NCBI RefSeq assembly: GCF_904831005.1
Contig: NZ_LR882982.1
Location: 2,728,001-2,792,000 of the forward strand
Source: Microbacterium hydrocarbonoxydans
GTDB taxonomy: Bacteria > Actinomycetota > Actinomycetes > Actinomycetales > Microbacteriaceae
Reading direction: 5' to 3'
DNA length: 64,000 nucleotides
Of the stretch, positions 49,205 to 58,745 are shown piece by piece. Both the position numbers and the translations under genes were made by a program. Each line of letters opens with the position of its first letter. Within the stretch, counting starts at the first letter, position 1. The notes under the pieces were generated by a model. It was given only the letters and a program-made list of their open reading frames with translations. It made no database searches and was not told the origin of the DNA.

Positions 49205-50551
49205 ATGCACAACGCAATGACGCGGACGGCACGAAGCCGCCTCCTGCTGGTGACCGCCGGCCTTGCGACCTCTGCTCTCGCGCTCGCCGGATGCGCGGGC
49301 GGCTCGGGCGAACCCGCCGCCTCGGGAGAGACCACGACGATCCGGTTCCTCTACGCGACCGGCGACGAGACCTGGAACGCGGTCGTCGACAAGGTCGTCA
49401 CCGCCTTCAACGAGCAGAGCGACACCACCGAGGTCAAGCTCGACCCGCTGCCCGCCGGCTCCGACTACGCCACCGCGCTCAAGACCGTCGACGCGACGGG
49501 CAACTGGCCGGCGGTCGTCGACATGCGCGACACCCTCACCTATGTCAACGCGGGCAAGCTCGCCCCGGTGCCCGACGAGGTCACGGCGCTGCTCGAGCCC
49601 GAGGCCTTCGCGCCCGCAGAGGACGGCAACGTCTACACCGTGCCGTACAGCGCGCTCAACGGCGAGCTCGGCATGAACATCGTCTACAACAAGGCGTACT
49701 TCGAAGAGCACGACCTCGAGGTTCCCGAGACCTACAGCGACTTCATCGACCTGCTCGACGAGATCAAGGCCAACGGAGACGTGCCGCTCGCCACCGCCGC
49801 CGCCGAGGTCTGGCCCTCCGACCAGCTCTGGAAGCCGCTGGCAGCCCCCACCTTCGCCGAGTACAGCGACGAGGGCGGCTTCTGGAACGCCGCCGCCGCG
49901 GGAGACGCCTCGGTCGCCGACCTCAAGGCTCCGCTCGAAGAGCTCAAGAACATCATGGACAACTACGTGCTCGAGGGGTGGCAGTCCACCGCCGATGCGC
50001 AGACGACGACCCTCCTCGTGAACGAGCAGGCCGTCATGGCCACCTCGTCGGCAGGACTCGGTCGCCTGATGGACATCAACAAGGTCGATCCGGAGTTCGA
50101 CGCGGGGCTGTTCATCATCCCCGACGAGGACGGCAAGATCAACGTCCTCAAGAACAGCGTCGTCGGCGACACCGCAGGCGGGCTGGCGATCTCGTCGCAG
50201 GCTGCCGAGAACGAGGACGAGTACGCCTCGGCGGTCGAGTTCCTCACCTACTTCTACTCGGTCGACGCCGCGAACCTCATGGAGGAGAGCGGGTGGATCT
50301 CGCCCAACATCCTGGCGTCCGACGAGGTCACCCGCAACGACACCATTCCCGGCGCCGAGGACTTCTTCGCGCTGCTCGAGAACCCGAACCTCGTCTGGTA
50401 CGAGAACGCCCCGACGCTGAGCACCTTCAGCTCGGTCAACACCTTCTTCCGGCAGTCGCGCATCGAGATGCAGGACGGTCAGACGACGATCGACGAGACG
50501 ATCGCGAAGGTCCAGGCGGAACTCGACGCGCAGGTCGCCGCAGCCGGTTGA
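49205..50551 (+). CDS. Sugar ABC transporter substrate-binding lipoprotein
   Basis: 448 residues from ATG 49205, which has AAGGGAGA before it; an upstream ATG at 49133 would add a non-signal N-terminus. Lipobox LAGC, Cys30. Family 1 solute-binding protein (DYATALKTVDATGNWPAVVDMRD; NIVYNKAYFEEHDLEVPETYSDFIDLLDEIK). Delivers oligosaccharides from the locus's enzymes to the permeases encoded next. Confidence 0.92.
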   Translation: MHNAMTRTARSRLLLVTAGLATSALALAGCAGGSGEPAASGETTTIRFLYATGDETWNAVVDKVVTAFNEQSDTTEVKLDPLPAGSDYATALKTVDATGNWPAVVDMRDTLTYVNAGKLAPVPDEVTALLEPEAFAPAEDGNVYTVPYSALNGELGMNIVYNKAYFEEHDLEVPETYSDFIDLLDEIKANGDVPLATAAAEVWPSDQLWKPLAAPTFAEYSDEGGFWNAAAAGDASVADLKAPLEELKNIMDNYVLEGWQSTADAQTTTLLVNEQAVMATSSAGLGRLMDINKVDPEFDAGLFIIPDEDGKINVLKNSVVGDTAGGLAISSQAAENEDEYASAVEFLTYFYSVDAANLMEESGWISPNILASDEVTRNDTIPGAEDFFALLENPNLVWYENAPTLSTFSSVNTFFRQSRIEMQDGQTTIDETIAKVQAELDAQVAAAG

Positions 50552-50622
50552 CCCGGACCCGAGGGCGCGGGCCCGACCGCGCCCTCGGCATCCGGCGAGC
50601 GGTGATCGATCAAGGAGAGAAC

Positions 50623-51534
50623 ATGAGTGCACATACCGAGGTCCGCGTGCGGCCACGATTCGGACGAGGGCGTCTGGCCATGCTGGGCTTCGTCGTCCCG
50701 GCCCTGGTGATCTACCTCCTGATGGTGATCGTCCCCTCGCTGCAGACGCTGCAGCTGAGCCTGACCGACTGGGACGGGATCAGCGACGGCTACGACTACG
50801 TGGGCATCAAGAACTACGAGGACATCGTCGCGAGCGGTCGCTTCTGGAACGCGGTGCGCAACACCCTGATCCTCGGGCTGGGGTCGGCCGTGATCATCAA
50901 CGTGATCTCGCTCGCCGTGGCGCTCATGCTCGACAAGCTCAACCACGCGCAGGGCTTCTTCCGCACGGCGGTCTATCTGCCGGCCCTGGTCAGCGCCTTC
51001 ATCATGGCGACGATCTGGAAGTACCTGCTCAACTACAACTTCGGCTCCGTGAACACCGTGCTGCGAGACATGGGCATGCCCGAGTGGGCCCGTGACTGGC
51101 TGGGCGACAGCAGCATCGTGATCTGGGTGATCCTCTTCATCACCTGCTTCACCCTGGGCGGCAACACCACGCTCATCTATCTCGCCAACCTGCAGTCCGT
51201 GCCGCAGGAGCTCATCGAGGCCGCGCGCATCGACGGCGCGAGCGGCGTGAAGGTCTTCTGGAACGTGACGTGGCCGATGATCGCCGGTGCCGTCACCGTG
51301 AACATGACGCTCGCGATGATCGCGGGCTGGGTGATCTTCGATCAGGTGCTCGTGCTCACCTCCGGCGGACCCGGGTTCGTGAGCGAGACCATGGCGTTCT
51401 TCATCTACAAGGTCGGGTTCGGCGAGTACAGGGCGGGGTTCGGGTCGGCAGCAGCCGTCGTGCTCTTCCTCGTGGTGATCGTCAGCACCGTCGCCGCGAA
51501 CGCCTACATGCGCAAGAGGGAGATCCAGGCATGA
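50623..51534 (+). CDS. Sugar ABC transporter permease (MalF-type)
   Basis: 303 residues, six helices, EAA loop EAARIDGASGVKVFWNVTWP. AAGGAGAG before ATG 50623. The next permease starts inside its stop. Confidence 0.93.
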   Translation: MSAHTEVRVRPRFGRGRLAMLGFVVPALVIYLLMVIVPSLQTLQLSLTDWDGISDGYDYVGIKNYEDIVASGRFWNAVRNTLILGLGSAVIINVISLAVALMLDKLNHAQGFFRTAVYLPALVSAFIMATIWKYLLNYNFGSVNTVLRDMGMPEWARDWLGDSSIVIWVILFITCFTLGGNTTLIYLANLQSVPQELIEAARIDGASGVKVFWNVTWPMIAGAVTVNMTLAMIAGWVIFDQVLVLTSGGPGFVSETMAFFIYKVGFGEYRAGFGSAAAVVLFLVVIVSTVAANAYMRKREIQA

Positions 51535-52457
51535 CCGAGACGATGACCCAGGTCACCATGAAGATCGAGCCGGATGCTCGCCCGGCGGGGATCGCCCGCA
51601 TCCCGCGTGCGCCCCGTGTGCGGCGTGAGAAGAAGAAGTGGTCGGTCGGCGAGATCGTCGTGATGGTGGTGCTCAGCATCCTGGTGCTGATCGTCGCATC
51701 GCCGGTGATCTACGCCCTGCTGAACTCGTTCCGCTCGTACGCCGAGATCACGAAGGATCCGATGGGCCTGCCCACCTCCTTCGCCTTCGACAACTACGTC
51801 GCGCTGTTCCAGCAGACCGACTTCCTCGAAGCGGTGCTGAACACCCTCATCATCACGGTGGGCACCGTCGTGATGCTCATCATCATCGTGCCGATGGCCG
51901 CCTACGGCATCGAGCGCATCGGCGGCCGCACCTCGCGCTTCCTGTACGTGCTGTTCATCGCCGGCCTCATGATCCCGTTCCAGGTGCGCATGATCCCCCT
52001 GGTGAAGGGATTCGACGACGTGGGTCTCTACAGCACGCTGCTGTCGGTGATCCTCGTGCATCTGGGCGGAGCCGCGAGCTTCGGCATCCTGCTCTACTGC
52101 AGCTTCATCAAGGGCATCCCGATCGAGGTCGAGGAGGCCGCGCACGTCGACGGAGCCGGGCGTCTGCGCACCTTCTGGCTCATCGTCTTCCCGATGCTGC
52201 TGCCGGTGACCTCGGCCTTCGTGATCATCCAGGCGCTCGGGCTCTGGAACGACTTCTTCATCCCGCTGGTCTTCCTCGACTCCTCGTCGGCGGGAACCAT
52301 CAACGTGGCGATCAACCGCATGGTGGGCCTGCTCACCTCGCAATGGCAGCTGATCTACACCGGGGCGATCCTGGCGATCGTGCCGTCGGTGGCGATCTTC
52401 GCGGCCTTCCAGCGGTACTTCATCAAGGGCATGTCGGTCGGGGCGGTCAAGGGATGA
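51531..52457 (+). CDS. Sugar ABC transporter permease (MalG-type)
   Basis: 308 residues, six helices after a 40-residue charged N-terminus. The EAA loop is slightly variant, EEAAHVDGAGRLRTFWLIVFP. Overlaps the previous and next genes by 4 nt. No ATPase gene in the locus. Confidence 0.93.
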   Translation: MTETMTQVTMKIEPDARPAGIARIPRAPRVRREKKKWSVGEIVVMVVLSILVLIVASPVIYALLNSFRSYAEITKDPMGLPTSFAFDNYVALFQQTDFLEAVLNTLIITVGTVVMLIIIVPMAAYGIERIGGRTSRFLYVLFIAGLMIPFQVRMIPLVKGFDDVGLYSTLLSVILVHLGGAASFGILLYCSFIKGIPIEVEEAAHVDGAGRLRTFWLIVFPMLLPVTSAFVIIQALGLWNDFFIPLVFLDSSSAGTINVAINRMVGLLTSQWQLIYTGAILAIVPSVAIFAAFQRYFIKGMSVGAVKG

Positions 52458-53149
52458 GTTCCGTCGCCACCTCTCGACTCGGACGTCTGCTCGGCTACGA
52501 CGGCGTCATCGCGACCCTGCTGATGGGCGCCTTCCGCTATTTCGTGGTGTCGCTCTCGTTCGTCTCCTGCCTCGTGCCGATGCTCGCGTTCCAGGCGCTG
52601 GTCGGGTGGCAGGCGACCCACATCGCCCTGTGGCTCGGCGCTGCGGCCGTGCTGACGGTCGGGCCCGCTCTGCACGGTCTGACGCAGGCCGCGGCCGGCC
52701 TGCTCGACTCCGAGCCGCACGTCGCCCGCATCTTCTGGGTCGGATTCGTCGATGCCGTGCGCCACCGCTGGGGCTCGGCAGTCGTGCTGAGCGTCGCTGT
52801 GCTGGTGCTCGGGTACGACGTGGCTCTGCTCGGAGCGGATGCAGGCGTGCTGCTCGGCGCGGTCGCCGTGGCGGCGGTCGTCGCGATGGTCACCGTGTCG
52901 GCCGCGTTCCTGACGGAGTCACCGCTGCGCGGCATCGCCTTCGCGGTCGCCGCGGCGCGGATCGTGATGCAGCGTCCGCACCTCGCCCTCGTATGGCTGC
53001 TGCTGGGTGCGGCGGCCGTGCTCACGACCACCCTGCCGGTGGTCGGCGCGGTCGGCTGGCTCTCGGCCCCGGCGCTCGCCGCGGTCGCCGCGACCATCTG
53101 CAATCGCACCCTCGGTTTCGCCGGTGCGCGTGAGCGGGTCGGCGCATGA
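52454..53149 (+). CDS. DUF624/YesL-like membrane protein
   Basis: 231 residues, about five helices, with the typical N-terminus (YFVVSLSFVSCLVPMLAFQALVG) and paired loops. DUF624 proteins are frequent partners of sugar ABC operons in Firmicutes and Actinobacteria; their role is not established. Overlaps both neighbours. Confidence 0.82.
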   Translation: MSSVATSRLGRLLGYDGVIATLLMGAFRYFVVSLSFVSCLVPMLAFQALVGWQATHIALWLGAAAVLTVGPALHGLTQAAAGLLDSEPHVARIFWVGFVDAVRHRWGSAVVLSVAVLVLGYDVALLGADAGVLLGAVAVAAVVAMVTVSAAFLTESPLRGIAFAVAAARIVMQRPHLALVWLLLGAAAVLTTTLPVVGAVGWLSAPALAAVAATICNRTLGFAGARERVGA

Positions 53150-55176
53150 TCGCCCGGATCTCCGCGTTCACGATCGAGTGGCAGGACGATGCACCGGCGA
53201 CTCTGCGCGTGACAGACGGTCATCCGGCAGCACTCGTCGAGATCTTCACCGCCGACGAACAGCGGGCACGCACCAGTCAGGCGTACGTGCGCTCGGCGGC
53301 CGGTGCTCGCCTGCGCGTGGAACGAGCGGATGCGACGAGCGACGCCGTCGCCCTCGTGCAGCGGGATGCGCGCACGGGGCTCGTGGTCACGAGCGTGCTC
53401 TCGCTCTCGGGTTCCGCTCTGCGCGTGCAGCACACCCTGCATGCCACAGCCGCGGAGCCTGTCGTGCTGACGGCCGTCAGCTCAGTGACCGTGGGCGTCG
53501 GCACAGGCCCGCACGCCGGCGAGGAGTTCGACCTTCTCACCGCACGCAGTGAATGGCTGGCGGAGAACCGCTGGCATCGCCGTGCCCTGTCGGACGAGCT
53601 GCCCCCGCTCTCCCTGCCGATCCACGCACAGGACGGTCGTGGTCACGCGACCCTGACCAGTCACGGCGCGTGGTCGAGCGGCGAGCATCTGCCTGTCGGC
53701 GCACTGGTGCACCGTGACGGCGGCGTCCTCGCCTGGCAGATCGAGAGCGGGGCCGGCTGGCACGTCGACCTCAGCCAGGGGCTCGACGGCCTGACGCTGT
53801 CGCTGCTCGGGCCCACCGATCTCGAGCATCAGTTCGCCCACACGCTGCGCCAGGGTGACGAGTTCACCACCGTGCCGGTCGCCCTCGCGGCATCGGCGCA
53901 CGGTGTCGATGCCGCCATCGCCGGCCTCACCTCTCACCGGCGTGCGACCCGACGCGTCGACGGACCCGACCTGCCGATCGTCTACAACGACTTCATGAAC
54001 ACGCTCATGGGGCAGCCGTCGTCACACGCGCTGCGCCCGCTGATCAGGGCCGCCGCAGACGCGGGCGCCGAGGTGTTCTGCATCGATGCGGGCTGGTTCG
54101 CCGACCCGGCCATCGGCGACTGGTGGGACACTGTGGGCGAATGGCGGGAGGCCCCGAGCCGGTTCGACGAGGCGGGGCTGCGCGGCATCATCGACGAGAT
54201 CCACGCCGCGGGCATGCGCTCAGGGCTGTGGCTCGAGCCCGAGGTCGTGGGCGTCAGGAGCCCCGTGGCTCAGACGCTGCCCGACGACGCCTTCTTCCAC
54301 CGGTTCGGCGCGCGCGTGCGCGAGCACGACCGGTATCACCTCGACTTCCGGCACCCCGCGGCGCGCGCCCATCTCGACGAGGCCGTCGACCGGATCGTGC
54401 GCGACTACGGCGTGAGCTTTCTGAAGCTCGACTACAACATCAACCCCGGCGCGGGTACCGAGTGGCAGGCGACGGCCGCCGGAGACGGACTGCTCGGGCA
54501 CATCCGCGCAGTCGGCGACTGGCTCGACGACGTGCAGCGACGGCATCCCGCGCTCCTGATCGAGAACTGCTCGTCGGGGGCGATGCGCGCCGACCATGCA
54601 CTGCTGTCGCGGACGCACCTGCAGTCCACGAGCGATCAGCAGGACTTTCGGCTGTACCCGCCGATCGCGGCATCCGCTCCCGCCTCGATCCTTCCCGAGC
54701 AGGCGGGAAACTGGGCGTATCCGGCCGTCGACATGTCGGATGCCGACACGGCGTTCACGCTCGTCACCGGTCTCAGCGGGCGCCTCTATCTCTCGGGCTT
54801 CCTGGGCGAGCTGCGCGAGTCGCAGCGTGCGCTCGTGTCCGAGGCCGTGGCGCTGCACAAGTCCCTCCGCGCGCAGCTCGCGGCGACCGAGCCCTTCTGG
54901 CCGCTCGGCCTGCCGGGGTGGGAGGACGACCTCATCTGTCTGGGCCTGCGCTCCGAGGAGCAGACGCTGCTCTTCGTCTGGGACCGCTCCGACGAGCGGC
55001 GCTCGTTCACCGTGCCCGGGGTGCACAGCGCCGAGACGATCTTCCCGGCGCCTAGCGGGCGGACACAGACGGCAGAGGCATCGTGGAGCGTCGATGATGT
55101 CGCCGACGGCATCCGCATCGAGACGGCCGACGGCCTCGGTGCGCGTGTGCTCCGGGTCGGCGAGGTCGCCGCATGA
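53146..55176 (+). CDS. GH36 glycoside hydrolase, alpha-galactosidase-like
   Basis: 676 residues, cytoplasmic. N-terminal beta-sandwich (1-270), then the barrel: IVYNDFMNTLMG (279-288), FCIDAGWF (311-318), the nucleophile Asp429 in FLKLDYN, the LIENCSSGAMRADHA loop and the acid/base region STSDQQD (494-500). These fit GH36, which removes terminal alpha-galactose or alpha-N-acetylgalactosamine from oligosaccharides. The FMNTLMG stretch differs from the usual WEAYYFD-like block, so substrate may differ. Overlaps the next gene. Confidence 0.88.
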   Translation: MIARISAFTIEWQDDAPATLRVTDGHPAALVEIFTADEQRARTSQAYVRSAAGARLRVERADATSDAVALVQRDARTGLVVTSVLSLSGSALRVQHTLHATAAEPVVLTAVSSVTVGVGTGPHAGEEFDLLTARSEWLAENRWHRRALSDELPPLSLPIHAQDGRGHATLTSHGAWSSGEHLPVGALVHRDGGVLAWQIESGAGWHVDLSQGLDGLTLSLLGPTDLEHQFAHTLRQGDEFTTVPVALAASAHGVDAAIAGLTSHRRATRRVDGPDLPIVYNDFMNTLMGQPSSHALRPLIRAAADAGAEVFCIDAGWFADPAIGDWWDTVGEWREAPSRFDEAGLRGIIDEIHAAGMRSGLWLEPEVVGVRSPVAQTLPDDAFFHRFGARVREHDRYHLDFRHPAARAHLDEAVDRIVRDYGVSFLKLDYNINPGAGTEWQATAAGDGLLGHIRAVGDWLDDVQRRHPALLIENCSSGAMRADHALLSRTHLQSTSDQQDFRLYPPIAASAPASILPEQAGNWAYPAVDMSDADTAFTLVTGLSGRLYLSGFLGELRESQRALVSEAVALHKSLRAQLAATEPFWPLGLPGWEDDLICLGLRSEEQTLLFVWDRSDERRSFTVPGVHSAETIFPAPSGRTQTAEASWSVDDVADGIRIETADGLGARVLRVGEVAA

Positions 55177-56066
55177 GCGGCCGGATCCGCACGGGAGCGC
55201 TGCTGACCGACGACCGCGGCACGACCGCGCAACTGCACGGAATCGGCATCCAGCGGGTCGGCCGCCACTGGTACGCGTGGGGCGAGGACAAGACCGCGGG
55301 AGATCGCTTCACCGCGGTGGCCTGCTACCGCTCCACCGATCTCGCGCGCTGGGAGTATGTCGGCGATGCGCTCGTCGCGGGGGAGGGAGACCTCGCCCCC
55401 GATCGCATCGTCGAGAGGCCCAAGGCGCTGCGCAGACCGGACGGACGCTGGGTGCTGTTCCTGCACATCGAGAGTGCCGACTACTCGGATGCCAGGGTCG
55501 GCTACGCGATCGCCGACGATCCGCAGGGCCCCTATGAGTACCTGGGGAGCGAGCGCCCGCTCGGCAATCTGAGTCGTGACATCGGGGTCTACCAGGAGGA
55601 CGGCGTCGGCTACCTGCTCTCTGAGGACCGCGACAGAGGGCTGCACATCTATCGGCTGCGCGACGACTACTGCGGTGTCGCCTCGATCGTCACGACGCTG
55701 CGGCAGCAGGACCGCCCGGAGATCGGCTACGAGTCGCCGACGCTCATTCGTCACGACGGGCTCTACTACCTGTTCGGATCCGACCTCACCGGGTGGGATC
55801 TCAACGACAACAAGTACTCGACCGCCGCGGCGCTCGAGGGGCCGTGGTCGCCCTGGACGGACTTCGCCCCCGCGGGCACCCGCACCTTCGACTCGCAGGT
55901 GAGCGTGGTGCTGCCGGTCGGCGGCGGGCACGTCTACATCGGTGATCGCTGGGCGCCGCACGACCTGGCGGCGTCCGCCCCGGTGTGGCTGCCGCTGCGC
56001 ATCGAGAAGGGTCGCGCAGAACTGCTGTGGCGCGACGACTGGAGCATCGAGGAGCTGAAGAAGTGA
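55173..56066 (+). CDS. GH43-family five-bladed propeller hydrolase
   Basis: 297 residues, no signal peptide. The pattern HWYAWGEDKTAGDRF, VERPKALRRPDGRWVLFLHIE, SRDIGVYQEDGVGYLLSEDRDRGLHIYRL, and YESPTLIRHDGLYYLFGSDLTGW resembles the subfamily that includes exo-beta-1,3-galactanases (GH43_24-like). Assigning the reaction from this alone is uncertain. Co-translated with GH36 and the dehydrogenase. Confidence 0.78.
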   Translation: MSGRIRTGALLTDDRGTTAQLHGIGIQRVGRHWYAWGEDKTAGDRFTAVACYRSTDLARWEYVGDALVAGEGDLAPDRIVERPKALRRPDGRWVLFLHIESADYSDARVGYAIADDPQGPYEYLGSERPLGNLSRDIGVYQEDGVGYLLSEDRDRGLHIYRLRDDYCGVASIVTTLRQQDRPEIGYESPTLIRHDGLYYLFGSDLTGWDLNDNKYSTAAALEGPWSPWTDFAPAGTRTFDSQVSVVLPVGGGHVYIGDRWAPHDLAASAPVWLPLRIEKGRAELLWRDDWSIEELKK

Positions 56067-57064
56067 ACGCCCGACCACGCGCGATCGTCGCGATGAACCC
56101 GCCGGCGCTCGCCGAGAACCTGTTCGGTCCGCACCGTGCCCGATTGGCGGACCTCGTCGATGCGCCCGCCGACGTGCTCACCGAGTTCGAGAGCGACGAG
56201 GCGGCTCGCCTGATCGGCGAGGTCGAGGTCATCCTGGCCGGGTGGGGGTGCCCCCGGGTCGACCGGGAGATGCTCGACCGGATGCCGAACCTGCGCGCCG
56301 TGGTGTTCGCCGGCGGCACCGCAGGCGCGGTGCTCGACACGGTCGAGGCCGTTCGACGGGGCATCGTCTTCACGAATGCCGGGGAGGGCAACGCGCAGGC
56401 GGTCGCCGAGTACACGGCGGCGACGATCGTGCTGGCCGGCAAGCGCGCGCGATACGCCGAGCAGATCTATCGTTCGGGGCGTGCGTTCGTCGACCGCGAG
56501 GTCGAGCTGCTCGACACCGGCAACTTCGGGCGCACGGTGGGACTCGTCGGTGCGTCGCGCATCGGTCGCCGGGTGGCGCAGCTGCTGCTCGCGACGGATC
56601 TGCGGGTGCTGATCTACGACCCCTACGCCTCTGACGAGGAGATCGTCTCACTGGGCGGGATCAAGGTCGAGCTCGACGACCTGCTCGCCGCCTCTGACAT
56701 CGTGTCGCTGCACGCCCCGGCGACGGCCGAGACCGAGCAGATGATCGGCGCGCGCGAGCTCGCGATCATGCGCGACGGCGCCGTGCTGATCAACACGGCG
56801 CGCGGTTCGCTGATCGATCACGACGCGCTGCGCCGGCATCTGCGGACGGGCCGGATGGATGCGATCCTCGATGTGACCGAACCAGAGCCCCTCGACGCCG
56901 ACGACGAGCTGTGGACGCTGCCGAACGTGACGCTCACCCCGCACATCGCCGGAGCCACCGGCAATGAGCTGCACCGCCTGGGGCGTGACGTGGTCGACGA
57001 GGTCGCCCGGTATGTCTCGGGTGATGCCTTCGTCGGCTTCGAGCGGGTGCCGGGGGTCGTGTGA
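56063..57064 (+). CDS. D-isomer 2-hydroxyacid dehydrogenase
   Basis: 333 residues. NAD-binding fold with GLVGASRIGRRVAQLL (a GxSxIG variant of GxGxxG), catalytic Arg in NTARGSLID, Glu in VTEPEPLD and His in TPHIAGAT. Likely reduces a 2-oxoacid or sugar-acid intermediate; its place inside a glycan locus suggests uronate- or ketoacid-type products. GTG start overlaps the GH43 stop. Confidence 0.88.
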   Translation: MNARPRAIVAMNPPALAENLFGPHRARLADLVDAPADVLTEFESDEAARLIGEVEVILAGWGCPRVDREMLDRMPNLRAVVFAGGTAGAVLDTVEAVRRGIVFTNAGEGNAQAVAEYTAATIVLAGKRARYAEQIYRSGRAFVDREVELLDTGNFGRTVGLVGASRIGRRVAQLLLATDLRVLIYDPYASDEEIVSLGGIKVELDDLLAASDIVSLHAPATAETEQMIGARELAIMRDGAVLINTARGSLIDHDALRRHLRTGRMDAILDVTEPEPLDADDELWTLPNVTLTPHIAGATGNELHRLGRDVVDEVARYVSGDAFVGFERVPGVV

Positions 57065-58656
57065 TGGGTGCGGTGCGCAACCCGATCCTGCGCGGATTCA
57101 ACCCCGACCCGTCGATCGTGCGTGTCGGCGACGACTTCTTCATCGCCACGAGCACGTTCGAGTTCCACCCTGCGGTGCGCATCCACCACTCCACGGATCT
57201 CGTGAACTGGACGGTGCGCGGCCATGCGCTCGTCGACGGCTTCGATCTGCGCGGCATCCCGGACTCCGGCGGCGTATGGGCGCCCAGCCTGTCGCACGCC
57301 GACCGTCTGTTCTGGCTCGCGTACTCGGTCGTGCGGTCGATGGACGGCGACGACAAGGACATCGACAACTACCTCGTCACCGCCGAGAGCATCGACGGCC
57401 CGTGGAGCGAGCCCGTGCATCTGGGCTCACGCGGATTCGACTTCTCGTTCTTCCACGACACCGACGGAACGCACTGGATCGTGGGCGTGCAGTGGGACCA
57501 GCGCCCCGAGCATCCGTCGTTCGGCGGACTCGTTCTCGAGCAGTACCTGCCCGACGAGCAGCGCACCTCGGGCGAGGCCCGCGTGATCCACCAGGAGCCG
57601 ACCCTCGTCGAGGGTCCCAACCTCTATCGCATCGGTGACTGGTATCACCTGCTCATCGCGGCGGGCGGCACGGGCTGGAACCACGCCATCACCCTCGCGC
57701 GGTCTCGCGACCGCTTCGGGCCGTATGAGCGCGATCCGCAGCCGTTCGTGCTGACGAGCCGCGACGCCCCCGGCATCCCGCTGCAGAAGGCAGGGCACGG
57801 CGAGCTGGCGCAGACGCCGGACGGCGAATGGATGCTGGTGCATCTGGCGAGCCGCCCCACGCTGCACCTCGGCGAGCGGTACAGCACCCTCGGGCGCGAG
57901 ACGTGCCTGCAGCGTGTGGTCTTCGACGGTGACGGCTGGTTGCGACTGGGCCGCGGCGGGCATCACGCCGCTCTCGACGTCGAGGTCGCCGGCGAGCAGG
58001 TCGGCCGATCTGTCGCGAACGGGTTCACCGACCGATTCGATGCGCCGCGTCTCGACGGTCGCCGCTGGTCGACGCTGCGGGCCGCGCTCGACCGCGACAC
58101 CGCCGACACGACCGTCCGGCCGGGATGGTTGCGACTGCGCGGCGGGCACTCGGCGGCATCCGTGTTCGATCAGTCGATGATCCTCACCCGGGTCGAAGAG
58201 CACCATGCGGTCTTCGAGGCCACGGTCGATGCCGAGCCGACGAGCACGCGTGAACTCGCGGGTCTGATCGCCTGGTACGACCGCAACGGGTGGATCGGAC
58301 TGCAGGTGATCTGGGATGCCGAGAACGGTCGGCACCTGCGCGTCATCGCTCGCGACGGGTCGCGCACCACGCGATCTGCACCGATCATGGCTCCTCCTGG
58401 ACCGGTGCGGCTGCGGATGGCCCTCGACGGACCCGACCTGTGTTTCGCCGTCGCCTCGGTCGATGATGCGCACTGGACCGAGGTGCCCGGCGTGCATCCC
58501 GCATGGACGCTGTCCGACGACCACGGCGACCGCCTGCGGTTCACGGGCCTGTTCTTCGGCATCCGCGCCGACGACCTCGACGGGCGCGGCTGGTCGGCCG
58601 ACGTCGCGGACGCATCGCTGCGATACGCGGATGCCGATCCGGCAGGGGAGGCCTGA
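57064..58656 (+). CDS. GH43 beta-xylosidase/arabinofuranosidase-like enzyme
   Basis: 530 residues. N-terminal propeller (1-320) with the triad Asp in GFNPDPSIVRV, Asp in GFDFSFFHDTDG and Glu in VEGPNLYRIG; C-terminal beta-sandwich (about 330-520) as in GH43_C2-type beta-xylosidases. Cytoplasmic. ATG 57064 overlaps the upstream stop (TGATG); GTG 57061 is an alternative. Confidence 0.88.
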   Translation: MGAVRNPILRGFNPDPSIVRVGDDFFIATSTFEFHPAVRIHHSTDLVNWTVRGHALVDGFDLRGIPDSGGVWAPSLSHADRLFWLAYSVVRSMDGDDKDIDNYLVTAESIDGPWSEPVHLGSRGFDFSFFHDTDGTHWIVGVQWDQRPEHPSFGGLVLEQYLPDEQRTSGEARVIHQEPTLVEGPNLYRIGDWYHLLIAAGGTGWNHAITLARSRDRFGPYERDPQPFVLTSRDAPGIPLQKAGHGELAQTPDGEWMLVHLASRPTLHLGERYSTLGRETCLQRVVFDGDGWLRLGRGGHHAALDVEVAGEQVGRSVANGFTDRFDAPRLDGRRWSTLRAALDRDTADTTVRPGWLRLRGGHSAASVFDQSMILTRVEEHHAVFEATVDAEPTSTRELAGLIAWYDRNGWIGLQVIWDAENGRHLRVIARDGSRTTRSAPIMAPPGPVRLRMALDGPDLCFAVASVDDAHWTEVPGVHPAWTLSDDHGDRLRFTGLFFGIRADDLDGRGWSADVADASLRYADADPAGEA

Positions 58657-58745
58657 GCCCCGCCCCGACCGCAGATCGCCGCGACGTTCCACTCCTGCTC
58701 GCCCTCCCGCCGTCGCTCGACGGCGCAGTCACGGAAGAGAGATCG

